DNA of 64,000 bases from Regnicoccus_A sp014224355 (GCF_050920705.1 NZ_CP154799.1:186001-250000), one strand, 5' to 3'. Positions 7,616 to 19,030 are shown, numbered from the stretch's first letter. A program made the numbers and translations. The notes: generated by a model from the letters alone, not told the origin.

Positions 7616-7768
7616 CTGAGGACGGTTCCAGTGGTTCATACCCTGGAGGCAAGGAGGAAAGTCCGGTGTGGTGGGGCCCTGCAGGTCCCGTCGAATCCGG
7701 CACTGTCCCGCAGCTGTGATGGGGCCCCCTTCGGAGACGCCCCTCAGTCAGAACGCTCGCCGTCTCAG
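7616..7768 (+). promoter_or_regulatory. Cobalamin (B12) riboswitch upstream of hupE
   Basis: RNA element fitting the cobalamin riboswitch. The conserved core AATCCGGCACTGTCCCGC continues into AGCTGTGA (7694-7719) and the 3' B12 box is AGTCAGAACGCTCGCC (7746-7761). P1 can be drawn directly: CTGAG-G-ACGG (7616-7625) pairs with CCGT-CTCAG (7760-7768), nine pairs with one bulge. GGTTCC and GGAGGAAAGTCCGGTG supply the 5' conserved blocks. The next gene, 34 bases away, encodes a HupE/UreJ metal transporter, a known target of B12 riboswitches in cyanobacteria, where B12 binding should shut off cobalt uptake. No clear terminator hairpin with a T tract follows, so control may act on translation. Confidence 0.85.
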
Positions 7769-7802
7769 TTCCCCACTCCACCGGCGCGGACCGTCCCCCT
7801 CG

Positions 7803-8402
7803 ATGAGCAGATTCCCCAGCAGCAGCACCCTGGCCCTCTACGCCGGCCTGGCCGCTGTGGCCTTCAGTCTGGCCGGCCAGCCGGCCCAGGCCCATGGCAT
7901 CGCCCATGGGGGCATCAGTTCCGGCTTTCTTCACCCCCTCACCGGCGTCGATCACCTGCTGCTGCTGATCGGTGTCGGTGCCGCCGCCTCCATCTCCTCA
8001 GCCCTGCTGGGCTGGGCGCTGGCGGGGGCCATCGCCGGTGGTGTCTTCGGGGCGATGGGAGGCAGCCTGCCCTTCGGGGAACTGCTTGCGGCCCTGGCCA
8101 TCACGGCCGTGGCCGGCCTGATCCTGCGCGCTCAGGGCAGCAGCTCCCGGCTCGGCCTCTGGGGCGGCGTGATCGCCGCTGCCGTGGCGCTCCACGCCAT
8201 GCTGCACGGAATTGAGGCCCCCAGTGATCACACCTCCCTCTCCTGGTGGCTGGGGGCCCTGGTCGGCTCGCTCCTGGTGAGTGGCTCCACCTTGCTGGTG
8301 CTGCGCCGCCTGCCAGGCACGTTCACCACACGGCTTGCCGTGGCACTGGCCCTCTGCGGCGGACTTGTGGCCCTCGGGCCGCTGGCCATGCTGGCGCGCT
8401 GA
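7803..8402 (+). CDS. hupE: HupE/UreJ-family metal (probably cobalt) transporter
   Basis: A 199-residue membrane protein: an N-terminal signal-like helix ending AQAHG, then about six membrane helices. It has the family signature HPLTGVDHLLLLIGVG (H-P-x-x-G-x-D-H, the metal-handling motif) and later HAMLHGIEAP. Family members import nickel or cobalt. The cobalamin riboswitch directly upstream and the absence of hydrogenase or urease genes here argue for cobalt supplied to B12 synthesis (inference). The ATG at 7803 lies 34 bases after the riboswitch; no strong Shine-Dalgarno sequence precedes it, which would suit riboswitch control of ribosome access. cobO and cobS occur elsewhere in the window. 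Confidence 0.87.
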   Translation: MSRFPSSSTLALYAGLAAVAFSLAGQPAQAHGIAHGGISSGFLHPLTGVDHLLLLIGVGAAASISSALLGWALAGAIAGGVFGAMGGSLPFGELLAALAITAVAGLILRAQGSSSRLGLWGGVIAAAVALHAMLHGIEAPSDHTSLSWWLGALVGSLLVSGSTLLVLRRLPGTFTTRLAVALALCGGLVALGPLAMLAR

Positions 8403-8432
8403 TCGGCCAGGGCTTTCCGGTATGGCCACATC

Positions 8433-8455
8433 CAGGCCGGCTCGGCACCGGCCTG
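8433..8455. terminator. Perfect hairpin after hupE, possible terminator
   Basis: CAGGCCGG (8433-8440), a 7-base loop and CCGGCCTG (8448-8455) form an 8-bp perfect stem 30 bases after the hupE stop and 18 bases from the end of the converging tRNA-Leu gene. There is no T tract on either side, so termination is plausible but unproven. Confidence 0.4.
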
Positions 8456-8473
8456 ATCAGACCGTCGAGGTGA

Positions 8474-8555
8474 TGCCCACCGGGGGACTTGAACCCCCAC
8501 GACCGAAGCCACTGGTACCTAAAACCAGCGCGTCTACCAATTCCGCCAGGTGGGC
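8474..8555 (-). tRNA. tRNA-Leu (anticodon UAG)
   Basis: Read on the minus strand, the 82-base sequence folds as a class II tRNA: acceptor GCCCACC/GGTGGGC with discriminator A, D-arm with GGTAGACGC, anticodon stem CTGGT/ACCAG around loop TTTAGGT (anticodon TAG), a long variable arm typical of tRNA-Leu, and T-arm GGGGGTTCAAGTCCCCC. CCA is not encoded. It is head-to-head with the Ycf66-like gene and converges on hupE. Confidence 0.95.
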
Positions 8556-8608
8556 GTGAGCTGACTGTATCGAGCGGCTCAGAATGGCCGAACCGCCGCC
8601 AAAGCCCC

Positions 8609-9238
8609 ATGCTCGCCACCCTCGGTGGATCCCTGGCACTCCTGGCCGGACTGCTGGTGCTGCTGCTGCCCCTGCTGGTGCCCGAGCTCAGCCGCCCCCG
8701 CGACTCCGTCTGGGGTGCCCTGGTGCTGGTGCTGGGTCTGGTGCTGGTCACCAGCGCCGAGCGCCTGAGCGGGGCTCCGATGCTGGCGGTGCTCTGCGCC
8801 GGTCTGCTGATCGGTCGGCTGGGCACGGAGGTGGGTCTGGGCCGCTGGCGCCAGCTCAGCTCGGACGAACAGACGCGCCTCACCGGCCTGGAGCGCTGGC
8901 GCACCAGCCTGCAGCAACTGGCTGCCGCCCTGATCAGGCTGATCAGCCTGGCGGGAGCCAGCCTGGGGGGCCTGCTCTCCTGGCTGAAGGAGCGGCGCGA
9001 AGCCAGTGCCCGGGCCCGCGAGAGCACCAAGCGCTGGGTACGCCCCGACCCGGAAGGAGAAACCAGCGACGCCGCCGACCTCACCACAGTCGAATCGTTT
9101 GAGGAGATTGATCAACTGATTGAGCAGGCCAGCGCTGAGCCCAATCCGCAAGACGACGGGGCGAGCGATGGCGGTGAGCCAGCCGATGATGCTGAGCAGG
9201 ATCAGGGAGCAGAGGAGCCTCCGGAGGAGAACCCCTGA
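8609..9238 (+). CDS. Ycf66-family-like membrane protein
   Basis: A 209-residue cyanobacterial protein with three hydrophobic segments in the first ~75 residues (LALLAGLLVLLLPLLVP, VWGALVLVLGLVLVTSA, MLAVLCAGLLIGRLG), a charged linker and a very acidic, Glu/Asp/Gln-rich disordered tail from about residue 140. The N-terminal layout resembles Ycf66, a chloroplast- and cyanobacteria-conserved protein of unknown function; the assignment rests on topology and remembered similarity, not a strong motif. The ATG at 8609 was chosen because the upstream in-frame stretch covers the tRNA gene on the other strand. ileS starts 43 bases downstream, with a GATAAT promoter-like box between. Confidence 0.6.
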   Translation: MLATLGGSLALLAGLLVLLLPLLVPELSRPRDSVWGALVLVLGLVLVTSAERLSGAPMLAVLCAGLLIGRLGTEVGLGRWRQLSSDEQTRLTGLERWRTSLQQLAAALIRLISLAGASLGGLLSWLKERREASARARESTKRWVRPDPEGETSDAADLTTVESFEEIDQLIEQASAEPNPQDDGASDGGEPADDAEQDQGAEEPPEENP

Positions 9239-9249
9239 GGGCTGGGGTC

Positions 9250-9255
9250 GATAAT
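9250..9255 (+). promoter_or_regulatory. Candidate -10 box of ileS
   Basis: GATAAT, one mismatch from TATAAT, stands 26 bases before the ileS GTG start in an otherwise GC-rich gap. No clear -35 element was seen, so the call rests on the A/T-rich hexamer alone. Confidence 0.35.
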
Positions 9256-9281
9256 TCGCCCTTGCTGCCCCCCCAGGCGCT

Positions 9282-12272
<2,991 letters not shown>

Positions 12273-12279
12273 GCGCGGC

Positions 12280-12579
12280 TCACCAGTGGGCTGGATCGAG
12301 AAAGTGCTGGGGTGCCAGAGGGCCCGCCAGCACCTGCTCGTCGGCGGGGTTCAGGGGCCCCAGCAGCAGCTCGGCCTCGCTGATCTCGGCCCCATCCGGC
12401 AGGGCACTCTGGTCGGGATCAAAGGCGGTGGGGTGGGTGACGCTGCAGGAGAACCCACGGAACACCAGCAGCTCGAAGGGCTCATGCTGCGCCCCCGGCA
12501 GGGTGCCCCGCAGGCGCAGCACCCGGTCGGCCCGGCCGCGACTGAGGGCTTCGAGCTGGGCCAGCAGGGACTGGGCCAT
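12280..12579 (-). CDS. Small conserved cyanobacterial protein (DUF7734-like)
   Basis: A 99-residue soluble protein with FELLVFRGFSCSVTHPTAFDPDQSALPDGAEI in its centre (residues about 32-63) and LLGPLNPADEQVLAGPLAP afterwards. This pattern resembles a family shared by cyanobacteria and plant plastids (recalled as DUF7734); function unknown. The ATG at 12579 shares its A with the stop of the upstream DUF3177 gene (TGATG), so the two are translationally coupled. It converges on ileS with 7 bases between stops. Confidence 0.6.
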   Translation of the reverse strand: MAQSLLAQLEALSRGRADRVLRLRGTLPGAQHEPFELLVFRGFSCSVTHPTAFDPDQSALPDGAEISEAELLLGPLNPADEQVLAGPLAPQHFLDPAHW

Positions 12580-13217
12580 CAGAATCCTCCAGCGACCCGC
12601 CCCTGACGGGGTAGACGCACCAGGATCCATTGCAGCAGACCCACCACATAGGCCACCAGCGCCAGGTAACCGAAGAACGCGGTGAGGGTGGGGGTGAGGT
12701 CGGCACCGAACACGAAGGCGAACACCTCCGTCGCCAACCCATGCAGGCGGCGCGGAGCCTCCAGCCAGGTCTGACAGAACGCGCTGCGGGCCACGCCCAG
12801 GCCACAGCCCAGGGCACTCAGGCCAAGCCCGGCCCCCAGCAGGCCAAAGGCCGTGAGTGCCCAGCGCCAGCTGCGCACCGCCAGGGGAAGGGCGCGCCAG
12901 GGGGGCAGATCAGCCAGCTCCTCATTCAGGTCCACCCAGAACCAGAGCGACGCCACCATCAGCAGTTTCGCCAGAATCATCAGTGGATAGGCCAGGGGCC
13001 GGGCGTCGACGAACAACAGCACCGCAATCGCCAGCAGGCTGGCCACCTTCCAGTAGATGCCCATCAGCCGCAGCAGCGCCCCTTCCCGCCGGCAGGCCGC
13101 CCAGACCAGCAGCACCAGAGGCAGGCCCAGAGTGAAGACCACCGCAAGGCGGAAGTCGAGCCACACCAGGGTGCGGTACAGCAGGTCAGGCACAGCTTGG
13201 GTACGGGAAGGCGCCAT
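12579..13217 (-). CDS. DUF3177-family membrane protein
   Basis: A 212-residue protein with five to six hydrophobic segments, including LAVVFTLGLPLVLLVWA near the N-terminus and FFGYLALVAYVVGLLQWIL near the C-terminus. The pattern fits the cyanobacterium-specific DUF3177 family; no enzyme motif is visible. ATG 13217 (MAPSRTQAV) was preferred to longer starts that would run into the divergent FIST gene. Its stop overlaps the start of the DUF7734-like gene. The two divergent starts (13217 and 13252) leave only about 35 bases for promoters. Confidence 0.7.
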   Translation of the reverse strand: MAPSRTQAVPDLLYRTLVWLDFRLAVVFTLGLPLVLLVWAACRREGALLRLMGIYWKVASLLAIAVLLFVDARPLAYPLMILAKLLMVASLWFWVDLNEELADLPPWRALPLAVRSWRWALTAFGLLGAGLGLSALGCGLGVARSAFCQTWLEAPRRLHGLATEVFAFVFGADLTPTLTAFFGYLALVAYVVGLLQWILVRLPRQGRVAGGF

Positions 13218-13251
13218 TATCCGCGCCAAGCCACACCAGTAGGTTCGGGTG

Positions 13252-14559
13252 ATGCCTGCGCCCCCGCTGTTCTCCTGGCTCCGACGTGGTGATGAGCAGG
13301 CTTCCTGCCGCACGGCGCTCTCACGCCAGCCCTCCCTGGAGGACGCCGTCGGCGAGGTGGTTCAGCAGCTGTGTGCCCGGGAGTATCGCTCAGCTGCGCG
13401 GGGGGAAGCGGATCTGGCCCTGGTGTTCGGCTCCACCAGTTACGCCAGCGACCTGCCGCGGCTGCTACCTCTGCTGCGCTCCCGCCTGCGGGCCCGCCAC
13501 TGGCTCGGCGCCGCCGGCGGGGGCGTGGTGGGCACGGGGGTCAGCGGTACCGCCCATGAAGTGGAACAGGAACCTGCCCTGAGCGTGATGCTGCTGCATC
13601 TGCCGGGGGCCGATCTGCAGCTGTTCGGGCTGGACACCGACCAGCTGCCCGATCTCGATGGAGACAGCCGCGACTGGGTGAGCTGGGTGGGAGCCGATCC
13701 GGAGCGGGCTTCCGCGATGGTGCTTCTGGTGGACCCCACCTGCCAGGCGATCAATGATCTGATCAGCGGCCTCGATTACGCCTTCCCCGGCCTGGCCAAG
13801 GTGGGGGGAATCGCTGGCCAGCACAGTGCCAACCATGGATCACTGCTGCTCGACGATCGGGTGGTGACCGGTGCCGTGGGCTGCCTGATCGGTGGCCGCT
13901 GGACCATCGATCCCTTGGTGGCACAGGGATGCCGGCCGATCGGCCCCGTGTTCGAGATCGAGCAGGCGGAGCGCAATGTGGTGCTTCAGCTCAGCCGCGG
14001 CGACCAGCAGAACACCCCGGTGAACTGTCTGCAGTCGATCCTGCAGACCCTCAACCCCACCGAGCGGGAACTGGTGCGCCACTCCCTCTTCCTCGGGGTG
14101 GCGCGCAGCAGTTTCAGCCTGGCCGACGGCGGGGACGACGGGGAGAGCACCGCTTTTCTGGTCAGGAACCTGATCGGGGTGGACCCCCGCAACGGGGCGG
14201 TGGCGGTGGCCGAGCGCCTGCGGGTGGGCCAGCAGGTGCAGTTTCAGCTGCGCGATGCCGAGGCCTCACGCCAGGAGCTGCGACAGTTGCTGCGCAACCA
14301 GGCCAGCGCCAGCGCCGCCCAGCCTCCTCTGGCTGGCCTGCTCTTCGCCTGCCTGGGGCGCGGGGTGGGGCTCTACGGCGAAGCCGACGGCGATGTGAGC
14401 ATCGTCCAGCGGGAATTTCCAGGTCTGCCGATGGCCGGGGCCTTCTGCAACGGAGAGATCGGACCGGTGGGAGGCACCACCTACCTGCACGGTTACACGG
14501 CAAGCCTGGGCTTCCTGGTGCCCCGTGAGGCTGCAGGGCCGCCACCGGCAGAGGGCTGA
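13252..14559 (+). CDS. FIST-domain sensor protein
   Basis: A 435-residue protein with an N-terminal FIST domain (ADLALVFGSTSYASDLPRLL, then LGAAGGGVVGTG, about residues 55-210) and a FIST_C domain (GLLFACLGRGVGLYGEADGDV, then FCNGEIGPVGG, about 355-430). FIST proteins are proposed small-ligand, possibly amino-acid, sensors and are often fused to or near signalling enzymes. Here it is stand-alone; no kinase, cyclase or chemotaxis partner is adjacent. ATG 13252 was chosen; a GTG directly before it (13249) is equally possible. trmB starts 3 bases after the stop, so they are probably co-transcribed. Confidence 0.8.
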   Translation: MPAPPLFSWLRRGDEQASCRTALSRQPSLEDAVGEVVQQLCAREYRSAARGEADLALVFGSTSYASDLPRLLPLLRSRLRARHWLGAAGGGVVGTGVSGTAHEVEQEPALSVMLLHLPGADLQLFGLDTDQLPDLDGDSRDWVSWVGADPERASAMVLLVDPTCQAINDLISGLDYAFPGLAKVGGIAGQHSANHGSLLLDDRVVTGAVGCLIGGRWTIDPLVAQGCRPIGPVFEIEQAERNVVLQLSRGDQQNTPVNCLQSILQTLNPTERELVRHSLFLGVARSSFSLADGGDDGESTAFLVRNLIGVDPRNGAVAVAERLRVGQQVQFQLRDAEASRQELRQLLRNQASASAAQPPLAGLLFACLGRGVGLYGEADGDVSIVQREFPGLPMAGAFCNGEIGPVGGTTYLHGYTASLGFLVPREAAGPPPAEG

Positions 14560-14562
14560 GCG

Positions 14563-15276
14563 GTGGTGCGGCAGCACGTCAACCCCCTCTCCAGGGTGCA
14601 CCAGAGGCCCCTGCCGTTGCCCCTCCTCCAGGAGCTGTTCGAGCGCCCGGGCCAGCCGCTCCACCTCGACATCGGCAGTGCCCGCGGGCGCTTCCTGCTG
14701 GCGATGGCTCCACTCCAGCCCTCCTGGAACTTTCTGGGGATCGAGATCCGCAGGCCTCTGGTGGAGGCCGCCGAACGCGACCGCCGGGAGCTGAGCGCGG
14801 GCAACCTGCGCTTCCTCTTCTGCAACGCCAATGTGAGCCTGCTGTGCTGGCTGGCGACCCTGCCTGCCGGACAGCTGGGGCGGGTGACGATCCAGTTTCC
14901 CGACCCCTGGTTCAAGAGCAGGCATCACAAGCGACGGGTGCTTCAGCCCGACCTGCTCCAGGCCCTGGCGGCGACCCTGCCTGAGGGGGGCGAGCTGTTT
15001 CTGCAGAGCGATGTGACGGCAGTGATCGAGCCGATGGTGGCGCTCACCGAATCCAGTGGCTGGTTCAGGCGTCCTGCGGAGGACGCACGTCCGTGGCGCG
15101 GTGACAACCCGTGGCCGGTGGCAACGGAGCGGGAGCGGCTGGTGCTCGCCCGGGGGCTGCCGGTGTACCGGGTGCTCTATCGGCGCGGGAGCAAGCCCTG
15201 CAGCCATCCGCCGCCGCCCCTGGAGCGGAGCACCGAAGCCGCCCATAATCCGTCGGCCCGTTCCGCCGGTGCCTGA
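14563..15276 (+). CDS. trmB: tRNA (guanine-N7-)-methyltransferase TrmB
   Basis: SAM-dependent methyltransferase that makes m7G46 in tRNA variable loops; 237 residues. The start GTG-GTG-CGG gives the TrmB N-terminal motif RQHVNPLS. SAM motif I is LHLDIGSARGRFLL (about 34-46), GIEIRRPLVEAA follows, and the catalytic and tRNA-binding signature is QFPDPWFKSRHHKRRV (about 111-126). The last ~30 residues are a Pro/Ser/Ala tail beyond the usual end. Its stop overlaps the ictB start (TGATG at 15274-15278), giving a FIST-trmB-ictB-kinase transcription unit. Confidence 0.95.
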   Translation: MVRQHVNPLSRVHQRPLPLPLLQELFERPGQPLHLDIGSARGRFLLAMAPLQPSWNFLGIEIRRPLVEAAERDRRELSAGNLRFLFCNANVSLLCWLATLPAGQLGRVTIQFPDPWFKSRHHKRRVLQPDLLQALAATLPEGGELFLQSDVTAVIEPMVALTESSGWFRRPAEDARPWRGDNPWPVATERERLVLARGLPVYRVLYRRGSKPCSHPPPPLERSTEAAHNPSARSAGA

Positions 15277-16640
15277 TGCCCAACCCCGCCACCCATGCCG
15301 CCGTCGGCTCCGCTGAGGGCGGTGGCACCGACGCCCCGGAGCACGAATCCCGGGTGCCCTGGCTGCTGCGCTGGCAGGGGCTGTTCGCCTCCTCCTCGGG
15401 CCCCCTGGCCAGGAATCTGCCCCTGCTGGCCGGGCTGGTGCTCTGCGCGCTGATGGCGGGTCTGCCACTGGTCACCCGGGCCGGGCTGAGTCTGCTGATC
15501 CTCTCCAGTGGTCTGCTCTGGCTGATCTGGGCCCTGCGCACCCCCGCCGGCCGGATCGGACCGATCAGCGGCTGGCTGCTTCTGATGCTGGGGCTGGCGG
15601 TGCTGGCCACCGGCTTCTCGCCCGTGCCCACGGCTGCGGCCAAGGGCCTGCTCAAGCTGGTCAGCTACCTGGGCGTCTATGCCCTGATGCGTCAGCTGCT
15701 CGCCACGGCGCCCGTCTGGTGGGACCGGATCGTGGCCGCCCTGCTGGGCGGGCAACTGATCACGGCGGTGATCGGCATCCGTCAGCTCTATGCCGACAGC
15801 TCGGCCCTGGCGCGCTGGTCAGACCCGAACTCGGTGGCGGAAGGGACGGTGCGGATCTACAGCACCCTCGGCAACCCGAACCTGCTCGCGGGCTACCTGC
15901 TGCCGATCCTGCCACTGGCTGCCGTGGCCATGCTGCGCTGGCGGCGGCCCATGGCCCGCCTCTATGCCCTCGCGGCGCTGCTGATCGGGGTGGCGGCCTT
16001 GATGCTCACCTACAGCCGAGGCGGCTGGCTGGGCCTCGTGGGGGCCCTCGGCAGCCTGGCCTTGCTGCTGGCCCTGCGGGCCAGTCGTCACTGGTCGCCC
16101 CTGCTCAGACGCCTGTTTCCGCTGCTGCTTCTGCTGGGCGGGGCCTTGGTGCTGGTGGTGGCCATCAGCCAGGTGGAAGCCCTGCGGGTGCGGGTGCTGA
16201 GTCTGGTGGCGGGCCGGGAAGACAGTTCCAACAACTTCCGCATCAACGTCTGGATGGCGGCTCTCCAGATGGTCCAGGACCGGCCCTGGCTGGGCATCGG
16301 GCCGGGCAACACGATCTTCAATCTGATCTATCCCCTCTACCAGCAACCGAAGTTCAACGCCCTCAGCGCCTACTCGATCCCCCTGGAGCTGGCCGTTGAG
16401 GGGGGCATTCCCGGACTGCTGGCGGGCCTTGGCCTGCTGCAGTGCAGCCTTCGCCAGGGCCTGTCCCAGCTGCGGCGTGAACATCCCCACGTCCTGCCGG
16501 CGCTCGGAGCCGTGGCAGCCATCGTTGGCCTCTGTGTCCAGGGCCTCACCGACACGATCTTCTTCCGCCCGGAGGTGCAGCTCACCGGCTGGTTCTGCCT
16601 GGCCACCCTGGCCACCCTGCCCTTGGCAGCGGATGGCTGA
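15276..16640 (+). CDS. ictB: IctB-family membrane protein (O-antigen-ligase fold)
   Basis: A 454-residue polytopic membrane protein with about ten helices and a large loop containing RIYSTLGNPNLLAGYLLPILPL (about 192-213) and SRGGWLGL. The Wzy_C-type segment DSSNNFRINVWMAALQMVQDRP is followed by GIGPGNTIFNLIYPLYQ. IctB was first proposed to aid inorganic-carbon accumulation in Synechococcus, but its fold is that of O-antigen ligases and polymerases, so a role in surface glycan assembly is an equally good reading. It overlaps trmB at its start and the BadF-type sugar kinase at its end (8 bases), which favours a link to sugar chemistry (inference). Confidence 0.88.
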   Translation: MPNPATHAAVGSAEGGGTDAPEHESRVPWLLRWQGLFASSSGPLARNLPLLAGLVLCALMAGLPLVTRAGLSLLILSSGLLWLIWALRTPAGRIGPISGWLLLMLGLAVLATGFSPVPTAAAKGLLKLVSYLGVYALMRQLLATAPVWWDRIVAALLGGQLITAVIGIRQLYADSSALARWSDPNSVAEGTVRIYSTLGNPNLLAGYLLPILPLAAVAMLRWRRPMARLYALAALLIGVAALMLTYSRGGWLGLVGALGSLALLLALRASRHWSPLLRRLFPLLLLLGGALVLVVAISQVEALRVRVLSLVAGREDSSNNFRINVWMAALQMVQDRPWLGIGPGNTIFNLIYPLYQQPKFNALSAYSIPLELAVEGGIPGLLAGLGLLQCSLRQGLSQLRREHPHVLPALGAVAAIVGLCVQGLTDTIFFRPEVQLTGWFCLATLATLPLAADG

Positions 16641-17634
16641 ATCAGTCGTGCTGGCGGGTTTCGATGCCGGCCAGACCCACACCACCTGCAGGCTGGCCCA
16701 ACGCCAAAGCAACGGCAGCCTGGAGGTGCTCGCCGAAGGGGAGGGCCCCGGTGTGAGCCATCTGGCCGCCGCCGCCGGTGAGGAACGCTTCAGCACCGCC
16801 CTTGGCCTCAGCCTGGAGCGGGCCCGCGCTGCCGCCATGGCCAGCCGAGGCGGGGCCCAGGCCGCGACCACTCCGCTGCAGGCGGCCGCTGTGGGTGCCA
16901 GCGGCATCGAGCAGGGCAGTGCTGTGCAACACCTCGGCACGAGGCTGGCCTGCTCCGCTCTCGGCCTGTCTCCTCAGCGGGTGCGGGTGTGCGGCGACGA
17001 GCACACGGCACGGCACGGCGCTTTCGGCGGCGGTCCAGGCATCGTGGTGATCAGCGGCACGGGCAGCATCGCCCTGGGCCGGAACGGCCAGGGGCGCGAG
17101 CACCGCTGCGGCGGCTGGGGGTGGCTGCTGGATCACTCCGGCTCGGCCTGCGACATCGGTCGTGACGCCCTGGCTCTCTCTCTGGAGATGGCCGACGGCC
17201 GCCGCCCCGACAGCAGCTTGCGCACCAACCTCTGGGCGGCCCTGGGCGAGGGGAGCGTCACACCCCAGCGGATCAAGGCGATGGTGGTGGACCCTGTCTT
17301 CGGCGCCGCCGGCTTCGGCCGCCTGGCTCCGGCGGTCAATGCCCTGGCGGAAGCGGCTGATCCCGACGCCATGGCGGTGCTGGAGCGCTCAGCGGCGGGT
17401 CTGGCGGCGCTGGTGGCTGGCGTGGCCCGAACCCTGGGCCTCGAAGACGGTGAGGTCTGTGGTCTGGGCGGAGCCCTCGAGCATCTGAGCTGGTTCGCGG
17501 GGGCGTATCAGCGCAGCCTCACGCTGGCCCTGCCGCAGGCACGGCTGGTGCCTCCCCGGGGGGATGCCTGCCAGGGGGCCCTGCAGCTGGCCGCGCAGCT
17601 GCTGGAGACCACGGCGACGCTCAGCTCCGGTTGA
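16633..17634 (+). CDS. BadF/BadG-type ATPase, probable N-acetylglucosamine kinase-like
   Basis: ASKHA-fold kinase of 333 residues. The N-terminal phosphate-1 motif is GFDAGQTHTTCRLA, the phosphate-2 motif VISGTGSIALGR (about 138), then GGWGWLLDHSGSACDIGRDAL and the adenosine-side CGLGGALEHL (about 275). This matches the BadF/BadG/BcrA/BcrD family containing mammalian and bacterial GlcNAc kinases; FeS-dependent activators are excluded by the lack of the CxnC cluster motif. ATG 16633 overlaps the last 8 bases of ictB. It converges on glmM, whose stop overlaps by 14 bases. GlcNAc or another amino-sugar substrate is inferred from family and from glmM and the lytic transglycosylase close by. Confidence 0.75.
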   Translation: MAESVVLAGFDAGQTHTTCRLAQRQSNGSLEVLAEGEGPGVSHLAAAAGEERFSTALGLSLERARAAAMASRGGAQAATTPLQAAAVGASGIEQGSAVQHLGTRLACSALGLSPQRVRVCGDEHTARHGAFGGGPGIVVISGTGSIALGRNGQGREHRCGGWGWLLDHSGSACDIGRDALALSLEMADGRRPDSSLRTNLWAALGEGSVTPQRIKAMVVDPVFGAAGFGRLAPAVNALAEAADPDAMAVLERSAAGLAALVAGVARTLGLEDGEVCGLGGALEHLSWFAGAYQRSLTLALPQARLVPPRGDACQGALQLAAQLLETTATLSSG

Positions 17635-19030
17635 GATGAGCCGCGGCCAGGGCCGCCAGATGGGACGACCAGTGGTCGACGGCCTCCTGCTCGGCCGCCT
17701 CCACCATCACCCGCAGCAGCGGTTCGGTGCCGCTGGCCCTCACCAGCACCCGACCGCTGCCGGCCATGGCCGTCTCGGCCTGCTCGACGGCCTGTCGGAG
17801 GGGATCGCAGTGGTGCCACTGCTGGCGCCGGCTCCGATCGGGCACAGTGACGTTGACCAGGGCCTGGGGGTAAGGCTGAAAACTGGCTTCCATCCAGTCG
17901 GCCAGGGACCCGGCGCCGTTGTGGATCAGCGTGGCCACCTGCAAGGCGGTGAGCAGACCATCGCCGCTCATCCCGTGCCGGGCCGAGAGGATGTGACCCG
18001 ACTGCTCTCCTCCCAGTCCGGCTCCGCTGGCTTCCATGGCGGCGTGCACATGCTGATCGCCCACGTCGGTGCGCTGCAGCAAGCCACCCCTGGCCTGCCA
18101 GGCCCGCTCGAAGCCCAGGTTCGACATCACGGTGGCCACCAGCAGCCGACCGGGGAGGTCGCCCGTCTCCAGCAGGGCCCCGCCCCAGAGATAGAGCACC
18201 TGATCGCCATCCACGACCCGACCCTTGCCGTCGACCGCCATCATCCGATCGGCGTCGCCGTCGAAAGCGAAGCCCATCTGGGCACCTGATTGCAGCACCG
18301 CCTGGCGAAGGGCCTCCAGATGGGTGCTGCCGCACGACACGTTGATCCGCTGCCCGTCGGGATCCCCATGCAGCACGGTCAGATCCGCCCCGAGGGCGCT
18401 GAACACCGCGGCACCACAGGCTGTGGCGGACCCCCAGCAGAGGTCGAGCACGATGCGGCAGCCGTCCAGTCGCCCCCCACCGACACTGGCGAGCAAGGCG
18501 GCGCGGTAGTCGTCGAGCAGATCCGGCCGCTGGCAGGCCGGCCCACAGCCACGGGGGCCGCTCAGCCCAGTGGCCTGGATCGTGGCGGGGAGATCGCCGC
18601 GCAGGCCCGCTTCGATCGCCTCCTGCAGCGGTCGGTCGATCTTGGCGCCACCAGGCCCGAACACCTTGATGCCGTTGTCGCCGGGAGGGTTGTGGCTGGC
18701 GGAGACCATCAGGCCGCCGGCCGCCGCGACCCGGCGGATCGTGCCGGGCACCGCGGGGGTGGGGCAGAGGCCCAGGTTCCACACCTCCCGTCCGGCGGCG
18801 GTCAGGCCGGCGGTGAGGGCAGCGGCCAGCATCGGGCCGCTGTTGCGGGAGTCCATGCCGATCAGCACCGGGCGCTCGGGAGGAAGCACCCGACCGCACC
18901 AGTAGCCCATCTGAAGGGCCAGAAGGGGCGTGATCAGGCTCCCCACCTGCCCCCTGATGCCATCGGTGCCGAAGCCGGTGCAACCCTCCCCGAGGGGGGC
19001 TCCGATCGGGGAAGAAGCTGGCTCCAGCAT
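17621..19030 (-). CDS. glmM: Phosphoglucosamine mutase
   Basis: Converts glucosamine-6-phosphate to glucosamine-1-phosphate for UDP-GlcNAc, hence peptidoglycan and LPS. At 469 residues it is near the family's usual 445-465. The N-terminus FGTDGIRG is followed by the active-site phosphoserine loop MVSASHNPPGDNG (Ser112), metal-binding FAFDGDADRM, sugar-binding GGEQSGH and phosphate-binding RASGTEPLLRVM near the C-terminus. ATG 19030 is used; in-frame sequence continues upstream without homology. glmS, the preceding enzyme of the pathway, is at the far end of the window and not linked in an operon. Confidence 0.96.
   Translation of the reverse strand: MLEPASSPIGAPLGEGCTGFGTDGIRGQVGSLITPLLALQMGYWCGRVLPPERPVLIGMDSRNSGPMLAAALTAGLTAAGREVWNLGLCPTPAVPGTIRRVAAAGGLMVSASHNPPGDNGIKVFGPGGAKIDRPLQEAIEAGLRGDLPATIQATGLSGPRGCGPACQRPDLLDDYRAALLASVGGGRLDGCRIVLDLCWGSATACGAAVFSALGADLTVLHGDPDGQRINVSCGSTHLEALRQAVLQSGAQMGFAFDGDADRMMAVDGKGRVVDGDQVLYLWGGALLETGDLPGRLLVATVMSNLGFERAWQARGGLLQRTDVGDQHVHAAMEASGAGLGGEQSGHILSARHGMSGDGLLTALQVATLIHNGAGSLADWMEASFQPYPQALVNVTVPDRSRRQQWHHCDPLRQAVEQAETAMAGSGRVLVRASGTEPLLRVMVEAAEQEAVDHWSSHLAALAAAHLNRS

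Noticed and set aside
7654..7666. GAGGAAAGTCCGG, resembling the 5' conserved block of RNase P RNA
   Set aside because: The other RNase P conserved blocks are missing downstream, where hupE begins. The surrounding elements fit the cobalamin riboswitch.
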